In this document: one piece after another, positions 35,090 to 46,520 of the stretch | How positions within the stretch are numbered: the stretch's first letter is position 1 | How the letters are laid out: every line of letters begins with the position of its first letter | Assembly: GCA_963082975.1 (NCBI GenBank) | Contig: OY720346.1 | Location: 48,089,296-48,153,295 of the forward strand | DNA from: Labia minor | Taxonomy: Eukaryota > Arthropoda > Insecta > Dermaptera > Spongiphoridae | Reading direction: 5' to 3' | DNA length: 64,000 nt | Notes under the pieces: model-generated | What the model was told of the DNA's origin: nothing | The model's input: only the letters and a program-made list of their open reading frames with translations | Database searches by the model: none | Made by a program: the position numbers and the translations under genes

Positions 35090-35399
35090 TATGAAATGAA
35101 CTTTACATAATAAATATATATTTATATGTTAGAGATAATTTATAAAACAGTTCTAATGACAATTCAAATTTCGCGCTCTGTTATAAGAAATTTGAAAGCA
35201 GATGGTTTCATGGTGTTGGTCACGATCACGCGAGTTCTATACTTTTTCCCCATCCCGCAAAAGTGCTCAACGCCGCTAAAGAAGTTTTCACTTCAAAAAT
35301 TATTTAATATTTGGAAATATATCTGACTTATAGAAAAAATGAATATTAATTAAAGAAAGAAATAGTTTTTAAAATATCCTGAATAATATGTAACAATTT

Positions 35400-35690
35400 T
35401 CAAGATAGAAATTTATTACAATATTACAATTATTAACTGTTGCATCATTGCATCAATCTGATTAAAATGAATGGAACTTCGGGTACTCAATAATAATAAA
35501 TAAAATAATATTAATAAATATATTGAATAATATTTTATTGAAAAAATATTAAAACTTATAAAACTATCTAAAACTTTATTAATAAAAGAACAATGAATAA
35601 ATAAATATAGAATAGTAATTTATTAAAAAGTAAACAATAGATAAAAAGAAAAAAAAATAACAAAATCATTATTTTCATTTTTAAATAACG
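35400..35690. other. AT-rich sequence with a direct repeat of 32530-32625
   Basis: GCATCAATCTGATTAAAATG and CTCAATAATA match the segment on the other side of Helitron B. Otherwise low-complexity. Confidence 0.45.
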
Positions 35691-35759
35691 ATTCACCCGG
35701 CGAGTTTCGAACCGACGAAATCCACTCGTTAAAACATCAGTCCAACCGCTGGACTATAT
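35689..35759 (-). repeat. tRNA-like sequence (SINE head or tRNA pseudogene)
   Basis: On the minus strand: TAGTCCAGCGGTTGGACTG resembles a pol III A box, and GTCGGTTCGAAACTCGCCGG contains a B box (GGTTCGA) about 43 nt downstream. The remaining stems do not close into a good cloverleaf by eye, so I call a SINE head or pseudogene, not a functional tRNA. Confidence 0.5.
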
Positions 35760-36805
35760 GTATTTAGATAAAAAATTGTCATTTTTTTACTGTCTTAGCA
35801 GGCAGTATTAAAAATTTTGACGTTTTCCATATATAATTTTCAATTAAGAAATTAATAATGAAGCTGTATGTTTCAAGAGATATCATCAATAAAACTTAAT
35901 TTTTCTTTATAAATACTATATCTAGTGTGAATTTGAAAAAAATCGTTAGAGCGGTTTTTGAGAACCAATATATATAGATAAATACATATATACAATTTTA
36001 GCTAGCATAATAAGATAAGATTGGAACGAAATCCCAGACGTTCTGGTAAAAAAACAAAATACTAAAATGAAGCAACTGAATTTATATTTTGATATGGTAT
36101 CGATCATCTCTCAAAGAAATAATAAAAAAAGTTATATTAAGTATTATAATTACGTATATCAATGTATAACTGCTTAATTTTATTATCAATTCGTGTGATG
36201 ATGGGATGATGATTGTTTATCTTTATCAGATAGGTTATGTAGAGCGTTTGGAAGTTTGAAACACATTCTTATGGATGCAGAGTTTAAATGGGGAATCGAA
36301 TAATTGATGTTTCTAAAGAGTACGCCACATCTCTCTTAACGCGGGCAAAATTGAACTGAATAAAACAAAATTTAAAGGGGGGGGGACAGATTTTAGTTAA
36401 CAAATTATATCGTATTGTTCTAAGTAAATTACTCTTCAATTTTTTTTTTTATAAAATTAATTGATTTTTTTCTTTTTTCTCTCTCTCACATACACACATA
36501 CATCTTTATATAAAATTACAGGTTCAATATATGATTATTATTTTTATCACAAAAAATTGAACATTTATTGAGCTTTTCAATTAATTTTGCATATAAGCCA
36601 AAAATATAATAAATATTTAATAATTATGTATTAGGTATAAAGAGCATTATTTAAGTGATTTGTTTGTTAATTAGTGTTTGTATTCATTAGAAAGTGCTTT
36701 TTCTACTCTACAAAACTGTGTTAGTTATTTTTTAATATAATTTTATTTTTTCCTATTTTCCAACCTTAGAAATAGAATATTCCCGAGGTAAAAATCAGCA
36801 TTTTT

Positions 36806-37655
36806 GAAACCTACATTTCATTGCTCGTCATTGCAATCAAAAAGCAGTTGAAGCAGCTCGTGACATATGTAACTTGTGTGGAGAAGGTATCATAAGAGAA
36901 CGCGCAGCTCAAAAGTGGTTTGTCAAGTTCAAAAACTGCGATTTTAACCTCGTAACGGATGACCTACAGAATTCGATGAAAAGAATCTCATGGTGGTTTT
37001 GAAGGGAAAAAGTCGTGAATTGACGGAAAAAAACAACTGCCATCATTAGACGATCCTCAATTATCTTCATTCAGTGGGATTTAACGAAAAACTTGGAACC
37101 TGGATGGCTAACGAACTTAACGAAATCAACAAAGAAATTGCTTCAAATTGCTGCTCAACACCTCATACGCCATCGAGCAACATGCGGTCATAAACATGTA
37201 AACATTTTTGTACCGAATTGTTATGAATGATGAGAATTGATGTCTGTAGTCCATCGAAAAGACCCGATCGACAAGGCCAAGTCATCTTGTTACACGTCAA
37301 CGCAAGACCCCTTGTTGCACAAGTCGTCAAAACCGCACTTCAAAGGCTCGAACGGGAGGCTCTTTAGCATCCACCATGCTCTTCGGATCTTGTGCCAACT
37401 GATTATCACCTTTCCAGCTCCAGGTGTCACCTTCGACGGCGAAGAGGACCTCATAAACTGGCTCACCAACTTCTTCGACACCTGGCCAGGTGATTTTTGG
37501 CGGAATAGCATTCACAAATTGGTCGAGAGGTGGGAGGAGGTGGTAAATAGTAACATCAAATACATAATTGATTCATTTATTGTTATAATTATTGTTCTTT
37601 GTTTAAATAAAGATCTTTGAAAAAAAAACGCACGAACTTATTCCCCATCCCAATA
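36806..37655 (+). pseudogene. mariner transposase remnant
   Basis: N-terminal HTH part: CNLCGEGIIRERAAQKWFVKF and FNLVTDD; middle: LGTWMANELNEINKE; C-terminal part in other frames: HVNARPLVAQVVKTALQ, FDGEEDLINWLTNFFDTWPG, FWRNSIHKLVERWEEVVNSN. The order matches mariner transposases, with frameshifts and a deletion removing catalytic sequence. The 3' terminal repeat GCACGAACTTATTCCCCATC followed by CCAATA is present at 37629-37655; no 5' terminal repeat was found. Confidence 0.85.
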
Positions 37656-38129
37656 TATATTATTATAATAATATCTATCTATATATTTTTATTACTCTGC
37701 TACAATACACACACTCGTTATATAAAATTTTAATTACAAATTCATCCTTTATCACGTTTATGTAAGAGAAAAAATAAAATAGATTGAGAATAGTATTATT
37801 TACTATATGTCTTAAAACCCATGTTGACACATTTTATTTCATTTTTTGATTCTATTATTCAAATACATTTTTATATAAACAGGGATTAATTCATGATTTA
37901 TTTATTTTTTTGTTTGATGCGCATTTCAATAATTACATTACATTAAAATTTTGATTATAAATATTGAGATCCTCACTTATTGATTGACTATTTTTTTTTT
38001 AATACGAATCCTCATTAATTTCTTAATAAAAAAAAACTATGTTCACAGGACATTGAATAATCTGAATAGATTGGAATATAGCTTTTTAACTAATTAAAAA
38101 AAAGTGTCTATATGTAGAACATGTGGAAA

Positions 38130-38400
38130 AATTATAAATGGAAAGGATTCAAGAGATCGAGATAGGGGATTAGAAGGGAAATAGAGGAGGAGAAGGAGGA
38201 TGGGGAACAGGAGAAGGGGCGATGTCAAAAAAAAAAACACTTAGCTTTCAAATGGTTGGTATTGATTCCCAGGGAGCATGCAAGCAACCACTCATGGAAA
38301 ATGCATAAATAACGAATAACCACCCAACCAAGGGAAGCCACTGTTGGTTGGAAAGAACGCGGCTCGTTTCAATCAAAGAAAAAGCGTTTCTCCTTTTTTT
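38130..38400. promoter_or_regulatory. Purine-rich to GC-richer non-coding island
   Basis: A polypurine tract (38145-38225) passes into balanced sequence with CCAGGGAGCATGCAAGCAAC, ACCACCCAACCAAGGG and GAACGCGGCTCG. No repeat partner and no coding. The word AGGGAGCATGCAAG recurs in the island at 43.5 kb. Confidence 0.3.
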
Positions 38401-38714
38401 CCTTCACAAACCTATATATATATATATATATACAAGTATACACACGTATTTATCATAGAGCCATGCAAACTCTTTTTGTACATTACTCGGTTTTATTTTT
38501 TTCATGAGATTTTATTTTTATTTCTCTCTTTGATACAATTTTTTTTTTCTCCGTAAAGTTAGATCTCTTGAGATAAAAGTGGTCTATGATAAATAAATTT
38601 TTTTTTGTTGATTTTATAAATTATAAATAAATAAAAAAAATTTAATATTACAAACGAAATTGCAAATTGAACCACATACCTTCTTCATCTTAGCATTGCA
38701 GTTCCATCCAATTT

Positions 38715-39008
38715 CTATTCTCTTCTAATTTCCTTGAATATTTCTTGATATGGTATATCCAATGATTGTTTCTCTATTGGTTTCCACGAAAACAAGCTTA
38801 TCTTCAACTTAAACTTCAATCCCAGAAATGAAAGAACGAGTGTTATAAATAATAAATCAATAAAGTCTATTATCCCTAAAATTGGTTTAATTTTCACTAA
38901 ACTTAAACAAAAATATGTTAAAGGTGCATAGAGATCATGTTTTTGATTGATTTCAATATTATGTTTTTGAATGACTCGGCGATAATTTTCTTGACCATGA
39001 TGGATCAA
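38715..39008 (-). CDS. Unrecognised 97-codon open frame with two hydrophobic stretches
   Basis: The minus-strand frame reads MIHHGQENYRRVIQKHN..., then hydrophobic segments around PLTYFCLSLVKIKPILGIID and FIDLLFITLVLSFLGLKF, ending KEIRRE before TAG. Its residue mix (H, Q, R, D, P, V) is less biased than the poly-F/I/K/N frames typical of this DNA. A stop (TGA) lies just before the ATG and no splice acceptor is obvious upstream. A GTATGT donor-like site lies downstream at about 38681. I recognise no family; it may be chance. Confidence 0.15.
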   Translation of the reverse strand: MIHHGQENYRRVIQKHNIEINQKHDLYAPLTYFCLSLVKIKPILGIIDFIDLLFITLVLSFLGLKFKLKISLFSWKPIEKQSLDIPYQEIFKEIRRE

Positions 39009-39399
39009 ACCTCAACAAGTTTACAAATTGAATTATAACATATAATTCAATAAATTAACAAATAAATGTCATGGATGACTAAATTGTAGATGAATTTCGA
39101 ATGATAAATTTTTATACTTTCATAATTTAATTAATCTGAGTGAATGCTTTTATTATAATTTAACATAACTTTATTATAAAATTAGTTTAGTGAATTTATT
39201 TCAATCTTTAAAAAGAATTTCAATTTTATTTCTAGAATTAAATAAAAAAAAAAATAATATGTATATCAATGAAATGTTTCACTATATATTATTTACATTC
39301 ATTAGCCAAGTGGATCACAGATAAATGAATTTTTCACTTATTTTCTAATGTTATTTTTTTCCTCTAAATGTGCCTGAATATATATATATATATAGATAG

Positions 39400-39610
39400 A
39401 TAGATAGGAGGATGGTAACGTGTGGGTGGTTTGGACGCCCGCTAATTGTTCAAATCAATTTAGCAAATGAAGAGCTGTTTGTCCGATCGACTGTTTGTCC
39501 CTCGCCTCGTACCAATCAATATTTAATCTAACCCAGAATGATTCTCAAACTAGCGAGATTTCATTCATTAAATGGATTGTAACGAGATTTTTTTTTTCAA
39601 TTTTGTTAGA
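39400..39610. promoter_or_regulatory. GC-richer non-coding island
   Basis: Single-copy balanced sequence (GGTAACGTGTGGGTGGTTTG, CGCCCGCTAATTG, TTTGTCCGATCGACTG) between AT-rich blocks, containing TAAT-core homeobox-like words. No coding signal. Candidate enhancer, inferred. Confidence 0.3.
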
Positions 39611-39954
39611 GAAATTTGAACAAACAAAATGGGATTCATTTTCCTGATTAATTTATATATACACAATTGTTTCATTTGTGTAAAAACTCAATTAGATATC
39701 TTATCTTTATATTAGTATTATCTCATTATTATTATTGTTATTATTTTTAATATCATCAAATATTTTTTTATCGTAAAATTAATGATATTTAGTTTTCTAA
39801 CTATAATATTATATATTTAAATATTTTATTATAAATGAAACAATTGAATTTTCTTCTGTACCTACTATAAATTATTTAATTTTTTTTTTGAAATTATCAC
39901 AAAAGCTTATATGTATTTATATTGAAAGTGAATTAAGTATAATATAAAACAATT

Positions 39955-40434
39955 ATTATTATATTATATAAAACAATTATTTTACCGGTTGTATTAGATG
40001 GATGTGAGGCATGGTCTATGACCTTAGGAGACGAGAGTATTTGAGAATAGGATTCTGCGAAGCATTAATGGGCCAAAGAAAGATGAGGTCACCAGGGAAT
40101 GGCGAAGATTACATAACGAGGAATTGCATGACCTCTATGCATCTCCAGATATAGTTAGAATTATAAAATCGAGAAGGCTATACGGTGGGCAGGACACGTG
40201 GCTAGAATGGGAGAAGATATATTATAAATATATTGGTAGGAAGACCGAGTGGGAAACGCCCACTTGGAAGACCAAGGACACGGTGGGTGGATAATGTGGG
40301 AAAGGATGTGAGAGAGATGGGAGAGGATAGGGACTGGAAGGTTGTGACTCAGAATAGGAATACTTGGAGAGGTGTGGCGGCCAAGTGGAGTTCCGTAGAG
40401 TCACAGAGATGGATATTAAGTATAATAAGTAGAT
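39955..40434 (+). pseudogene. LINE reverse transcriptase C-terminal fragment
   Basis: Frames give GPKKDEVTREWRRLHNEELHDLYASP, DIVRIIKSRRL and, at 40233 onwards, RPSGKRPLGRPRTRWVDNV and DVREMGEDRDWKVVTQNRN, the standard C-terminal tail of the same LINE lineage as in the Helitrons. This copy lacks the Helitron tail and is cut at 40435 by a mariner terminus. Multiple frameshifts. Confidence 0.85.
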
Positions 40435-40435
40435 A

Positions 40436-40832
40436 CGAGGTCTGTTGAAAAGAAAAGGTGAATTTTGAATTTTCGCGGGTTGAGTACATTTGATTATCGA
40501 TTTTTTTTTGTTATGTTGGTACACATATGTTTCTCATATGTTGACATTATAAGCCTTTTTGGATTAGTAGTTTGTTTTTGACAACTGAAAAAGCTAGTCA
40601 CGTTTTTGTGTTTTCTTCCATATTTTACTTAAAAAAATGGATCAAAGAATCTGTATTAAATCGTCGTATTACTATTAGGGAAGTTGCAGAGGATGTTGGC
40701 ATATCAATTGGTTCATGCCATGCAATTTTCTCTGATATTTTAGGCATTAAACGTGTAGCAGCGAAGTTTGTTGCATGGAACAGCTCACACATGATTTGTT
40801 CGTGATTTTTTGGCCAAAAACAACGCTGAATC
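40436..40832 (+). mobile_element. mariner element, 5' portion with transposase HTH
   Basis: Begins right after TA at 40434-40435 with CGAGGTCTGTTGAAAAG, AAAAGGTGAATTTTGAATTT, a mariner terminal repeat. The frame at 40572-40805 includes NRRITIREVAEDVGISIGSC and FSDILGIKRVAAKFV, the second helix-turn-helix of mariner transposase, then LTHDLFV...FLAKN in shifted frames after a large deletion. It inserted into a LINE fragment on its left and is broken on its right by a HINE-like element. Confidence 0.85.
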
Positions 40833-41045
40833 GCTGAAAGTCCCGGAATTAGTTTTTTAACACTGCAAATCACGCGCCAATACTTGGCGTGGTGCCATCT
40901 ACAAAGAGCCAAACACCCGCTGGTTTAATAAATATTATTTATTAATTTTAATTTATAATTTATAATTAATTAAATTTAATTTAAATATAATATGTGTTAT
41001 TTAATCCAATTCAAATTGCGAGATAGTCGAGTGGAGACACTCCAG
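40833..41045 (+). mobile_element. HINE-like hairpin element, 5'-truncated copy
   Basis: Shares with the copies at 50.3, 51.6 and 60.0 kb: ATCGCTGAAAGTNCCGGAATT, GTGGTGCCATCAACAAAGAG, GCTGGTTTAATAAATATTAT, a symmetric AT-rich core, then TTGCGAGATAGTC and the terminal hairpin GAGTGGAGACACTC followed by CAG. It joins mariner sequence at its left. Confidence 0.7.
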
Positions 41046-42436
41046 CTTATTTATACACATTTTTTTTGTACTATAAGAATTTGCTACAGTCCCTATTTTT
41101 ATAAAAATAATTTAAAAATCAATTTAAAAAATGTAATGATAATGTTTTGTTGATATACATACCTATATGTTCATTTAAATAAAATAAATTCTAGAATTGT
41201 GTCTAAAATAGTATTTTAGTAAAAAATATTTTTTATCAAGTGGACATTTATCTTACTTAACATATACTATTGTATGATAATCTTGTCAAATCTATTTTAA
41301 TTAAAATAACATTAACAAAAGAGGAAACAATATTTGATTAAACACATAAAATTGTTAAAATTGTAAACATTTTTATAAAATTATATCTATAGGTATTAAA
41401 ATTTTAAAAATATTTTACAAGAACTGTCAATTTATTTCATTTATATAAACGAAGTAAATTCATTTAAGGTTTGATTTTATAAAATCGAAAATGATGAAAA
41501 CATTCAAGTTATATAATATCAAATTATTTATATATGTATTTTATTTAAAAGTTTATTTTTCAATAAATTCATTGATATAGCAGCGTAACAATATTCTCAT
41601 CATATATATATATATATACACATATATATTCATGACTACTATTATAGCTATATATAAAATAAACTTTGTGGTATATATAAAATAAAATTTCATCCCTGGC
41701 GGGGGTATTGTGTTCCTGGAAATTATGAATACCAATATATTCATGATGGGTTGAATCCTTGTTTATGTTTCAATGTTATTAAATTATAACAATTTATTTA
41801 ATTTTGTTTTTTTTTGTTATTTTTCAAAAACATAAAGAGTATAAATTTAAAAATCTAAATAAATAAATAAATATTTAATATAAAGGGTAGTATTAAATTA
41901 AATCTGTTCAAAAATTCACTTGTCAACATATAAAATTTTGAGATATTATTATTTATAATATATAAATTAAATAGAGAAAAATATTTATTTATTTTTTTTA
42001 TTTTTCTCTATTTAATTTATTCATTGATTTTTTTGAAAAGGTTTCTATGAAAGCTAAATTCGAAATTTATAAAATTAAAGGATAAAATGTAATGGAATTA
42101 AAAATGTTATTATTAATATAAAATGAAATAAAAAATAAATTATACTTTATTTTAATTAATGATAATCTATCTCTTATGGTTAGAAGGTTCCTTGAGATCA
42201 CAACAATTATTCTAATCGTTCTATTACTAAGCCAAATCCTCTCACCTATTCTCTCCTAATTCTCTCATATCTGATAATTTCCTTTATTGTCTTCCTCCAG
42301 GGAACCTTAAGCCATAAATACAATAAATAAATTTCCTATAATCTTTTTACACCCATTTTGAGTTAAACGTCCCGCCTATTTAAATCTTTTCGATATTCTT
42401 ATTTGAACTATATTTAAGATTGCTTAGCTGTTATAT
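41046..42436. other. AT-rich spacer with TA microsatellite, no gene
   Basis: Low-complexity sequence with (TA)n near 41601-41617 and an AAATAGAGAAAAAT/ATTTTTCTCTATTT inverted pair at about 41968-42014. Frames are short. Confidence 0.5.
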
Positions 42437-42725
42437 AGGAGGCAGCTTGGCCGAGAGTGTAGCGTGGCAATTTTCTACACAAGAAGTCGGCATACGATTC
42501 CACCTAAAACAAATTTTTTTAATAAATTCAATTGAACATCAGCTGCCTCCGGCTCCAGAAATTTTCAGTTCCTGGTTCTATACATGCGAAAAGCAACGGG
42601 AAACCACCGCATTAACATTCCCTAGAAAAATTATCATGGCTGGGGAGCTTCTAAGGCTATCCTAGTCATGATGATGGCCAAACTCCGAAGGGAGACGGCA
42701 CCTTAAGAAGAAGAAGAAGAAGAAG
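42437..42725 (+). repeat. tRNA-derived SINE with (AAG)n tail
   Basis: The head AGGCAGCTTGGCCGAGAGTG looks like a tRNA 5' half with A box, and CGGCATACGATTCCACC may be the B box. The 3' part (GCAACGGGAAACCACCGCAT, TGATGATGGCCAAACTCC, GAAGGGAGACGGCACC) followed by six or more AAG units is a 3' end shared by many arthropod LINE/SINE pairs. The 81-codon frame across it is not a gene. Confidence 0.75.
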
Positions 42726-42954
42726 CTCTTTTATAATTCTTCATTATGTTTTATGTATATTCAATTTATTTTCACATTCAGTCCCCTAATTATGTTGAGA
42801 AAGGAATTTTCATATAATTTAAAATTTTTTTTTCTTTTATATATATATAATCGAAACTACTATTTTCAATCTGGATGATATTTTCCTTAATTAAAATAAA
42901 CCAAGTATGCCTATTAGTATTACAAACAATAACTTATAATGAATGACTTGGTTA

Positions 42955-43085
42955 ATTAAAGCGATGCTCAGCCGACCTGGCAGACAGGCAAGCTTTGGAT
43001 AGCTCATCTGGCGTGTCTTCTCATCATAATAAATTTGACAATATCTGTCTGCTTATTCAACTAACAGTCATCATATTTTAATTAG
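42955..43085. promoter_or_regulatory. GC-richer non-coding island
   Basis: Contains CGATGCTCAGCCGACCTGGC, AGACAGGCAAGC and CTCATCTGGCGTGTC; includes E-box-like CATCTG. Single copy, no coding. Candidate enhancer by composition. Confidence 0.3.
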
Positions 43086-43429
43086 TACAATTATATATGA
43101 TCTATATATATTTATTATTTCTAATAATTATCTAATTGGGTATCTCTCTTGTTTGTATTTCATTTAGAAATCTCTCTCTCCCTCCCTCTCTGAATTTCCT
43201 GATGGATTCTTTTCACGAGACAATTATACAACGGATGGTAGGTAGGTAGAGGGGAAGGGGCCATATATATACGATATATATTCTTATTTTAAATAGTTGT
43301 TAATATATTCCCTTTGCATCACACGCAAACTATATTTCTATTTCTATATATTTATATTTCAGTTGAAGATAATTATCAGATGAAAAAAAGAATCAAGAAC
43401 AAACTTGATTATATCTGATCCAAGTGTGC

Positions 43430-43740
43430 TGATTAAGACATGTGTTCTTGGATGTTTTATTAGAGTAAAACACGAAGTGAGTGTTTATCGCTTTTTTCGG
43501 GTGTAAATCAACCCACAATGCACAATTATCACAACTCGGTTAGCGTTGTTGCTAATTAGGGAGCATGCAAGTCAGTCAGTCAGCATGGACAAAAGTGAAT
43601 GTAGATTGGAGATGGGGTGGGGGGGGGGTGAGAAGGAGAGAGAGAGAGAGAGTGGTGAATTCCCACCCTCATTTTCCACCCTCACATTCACAGACATTGG
43701 ATGCTTTATCAGAGAAATGTATTTATATCATTCTATTGTA
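43430..43740. promoter_or_regulatory. GC-richer non-coding island with (G)n(AG)n tract
   Basis: Contains GTTAGCGTTGTTGCTAATTA, AGGGAGCATGCAAG, a tandem (CAGT)n-like AGTCAGTCAGTCAGC, a G8 run and an AG microsatellite (43630-43652). No repeat partner except the AGGGAGCATGCAAG word at 38.3 kb. The frame across the AG tract is an artefact. Confidence 0.3.
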
Positions 43741-44367
43741 AATTGAGAATTCAAGGGAATTTTAGTAGAATGAGGGACTGTAATGGATATTTTTAGAAAT
43801 TTAAATCAATCTTTAAATAATGATACCGATTGGAGATAAATCTCTGATTTGCATTTCCTGAGAGATTTAATTTTAGAATTTTGTATAATATTTCAATTAA
43901 ATTTATATTTAAATTATAATTAAATTTATATATTATATCAATCCAAAGGACAACTGTAAAATAATAATAATAATAATAAAACAATTTTTAGTTAATTTAT
44001 TAAAACAATATCAATATAAAAAATATCAAAATTTAAATTAAATTATTAAAAAAAAATCTTGATCATAACAAAGATATTATATTATAATATAAAAATCGTT
44101 GAAGGTAAACAAACGTAAAGCATGACATTTCTAGGAAAAAATAGGCAACCCCCATAAATACATTTATATTTTAATTTTATTTTATTTTAAAATAAGCGGC
44201 CATATTTATTTTTCATTATTTTAAAAAGCTAAAAATCAGGAAAATTAATTATAATGTTTGTAGATAGTAGAAAATGACCAACACAAATATTAAAATTTAC
44301 TTACAATATAAAAATGTTAATTTTTTTTAAATATTATACATAACTTAAATTTTTTAATATATTAGAA

Positions 44368-44564
44368 CAGGGGTGTCAAACTCGGGGCGCGCGACAACTA
44401 TTTTATAACTTTCGACTTTTTTAAAAATTTTCAATTAGTCTCTTAAAAAAAAGGTAAAATGTTTTTCGCGATCAGAATTTAAAACATTTCCGACTTTTTG
44501 CGGCCCGTCTAAAGTTAAACGTTGTTTGTTTGGCCCAAGTGTACCTATGAGTTTGACACCCCTC
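44368..44564. mobile_element. hAT MITE (197 bp)
   Basis: Ends CAGGGGTGTCAAACTC and GAGTTTGACACCCCTC are inverted repeats (only the last base departs from CAGGGG symmetry), and perfect octamers TATTAGAA lie at 44360-44367 and 44565-44572. TIR and 8-bp duplication are diagnostic for hAT. No coding. The perfect duplication indicates a fairly recent insertion. Confidence 0.92.
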
Positions 44565-45539
44565 TATTAGAATATCATATAAATTTCTTAAACCTTTTTA
44601 TAATGCTTTCTCTTGTTATTTTATATAATTTCTATATCTTTTTATTTCTGAAAACAACCTAAATTGAATAGTTTTAGTGGTAGAAACCACTCCCATCCAA
44701 AAATATTCTATCGACGTAATTTCCTCGTGATTACATTTATCAACATGTTAATAATAGAAATTATTATTATTATTTTAATACCAAAATTTTTAAATCTAAG
44801 TAGTTTGTAGCTTTTGTTACAATTTTTTTTATAAAAATTATTTAATAAAACAAATAATTTCAATTCTAAAAAGAAATAATGATGTTTATCTATTAAAATT
44901 ATATCCTTTGCATATGAATAAATAAATTTAACAAAAAGTTATTAGGTATATTTGTATATTATACATATAGGTACAATGCTCAGATTAATAAATACAAATA
45001 TGCCTAGAGATATAAGATTTAACATATGCATTAAATATGTTTAATAAAAAGAAATTTTAAAAATTTAACTATCAAAATAATAGTATGATTTGAACCAGAA
45101 TGAATAAATTTAAAATATATTTCATTAAATATATTTATACTATATAGAAATTATTTCTATTTCCACTATATATATATGTATATATATAATATCCTATACA
45201 TATATATAAATGAAATGGCTTTTGAAGTTCAATGTAATTTTTCTCTCTTATTAATTCTATGTGAAACAAGCAACTGGCTTTATTTTATTAATGAACTAGC
45301 TGCTCAGAGCGCCTTCGGCGCTCTTCACACCTAGACGGGGGCTCCGCCCCCTGTACCCCCGAGTGGTACATAGTATTTGGTGGTTGAAAGTAGTAAAAGG
45401 TTTTCATCCATTTTGTTTCAATCAGTATATTACATAAAACATTCATTTCTTTTTGTGTTCTTATTTAAAAAATATATTTTAATTTAATCACTATATTAAT
45501 TATATATATTATTATTGTATATGTTATATCTATCTACCT

Positions 45540-46520
45540 ATGTGGCTCAAAGATACTCGAAAGTTCTTAGCCGCAACAACCACATTTCTCCAAGTGTCCC
45601 TATCCTGAGCCCTTGTTCCATCTCTCTTACGTCCCTTCCTACGCGTCATTGGTTTTCCAAGCGGACGTTTTCCAATCGGTCTTCCCACCAATATCTTTTT
45701 CCTCTCCCATTCTAGCCACGTGCCCTGCCTATCGCAGCTTTTTCCCTTTTATAACCCTAACTATTTCTGAAGATGCAGAGAGGCCATGCAATTTCTTGTT
45801 ATGCGGTCTCCCCCATACCCGGTGACCTCATCTTTCTTTGGCCAATAAATGCAGGGAAGAATCCTATTCACAAATACTCTGAATCTACTCCCATCTCCAA
45901 GGGTCATAGACCATGCCTCCCACCCATATAATGCAACAGGCAAAATAATCTTTTTATATATTCCCTTTGATAATAATTTTGAAGAGATAAGCCTCTTTAT
46001 TGCAGATAACAGGCGTTTCCCGATTGCAACCCCGATTTAAATTCTTCTAAAATATTATTATCCTTCGTGATTACATTCAATTTTTCTACATATTCAAATT
46101 CTACATTTTGTATCTTAAGATTTTGTATGTCAATACTCTTCCTCTTTGTTACTAAATATTTTTTCTTATCACTATTAATTTCAAACCTCTCATTAATTTT
46201 TCCTCGCTATCTGCAATTGCAATTTCCTAATCTCCTATTATATTTAAGTCGTCTGGGTAACCTAACATTTTACAATTGATTTCTTCATCTTATTCTTTCT
46301 TTACTACCTTCAAGACAAATTTGAAGATCAAAATTTGAAAAAGTTTATGCTGATCTATATTGAGTCATGTGTATGTTTTACTAAAGTCTACAAATAATTA
46401 GTGAACAGAAATATTGAATTCGCAGTTTTTTTCCTAATATCTGTCATAATGAAAATATCTTAATTAATGTTGATCGATTTGGCCTTAACCCGCAATGATA
46501 TCTCCTAATATTTCCACCGC
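45540..46520 (-). pseudogene. Captured LINE reverse transcriptase fragment in the 3.3-kb Helitron
   Basis: Minus-strand frames show YGWEAWSMTLGDGSRFRVF, NRILPCIYW, PKKDEVTG and, further upstream, RT motifs homologous to those of Helitrons A and B (RLFEINSDKKKY-like, GDLEIAIADSEEKL-like). It retains the RRLHNEELH-to-PLGRP tail region that A and B have partly lost, so it is closer to the original capture. Broken by stops and indels. Confidence 0.75.

Noticed and set aside
35689..35759. A functional tRNA gene on the minus strand
   Set aside because: A and B boxes are visible but the acceptor and anticodon stems do not pair convincingly by eye.
42420..42665. An 81-codon open frame
   Set aside because: It lies within a tRNA-derived SINE with an (AAG)n tail.
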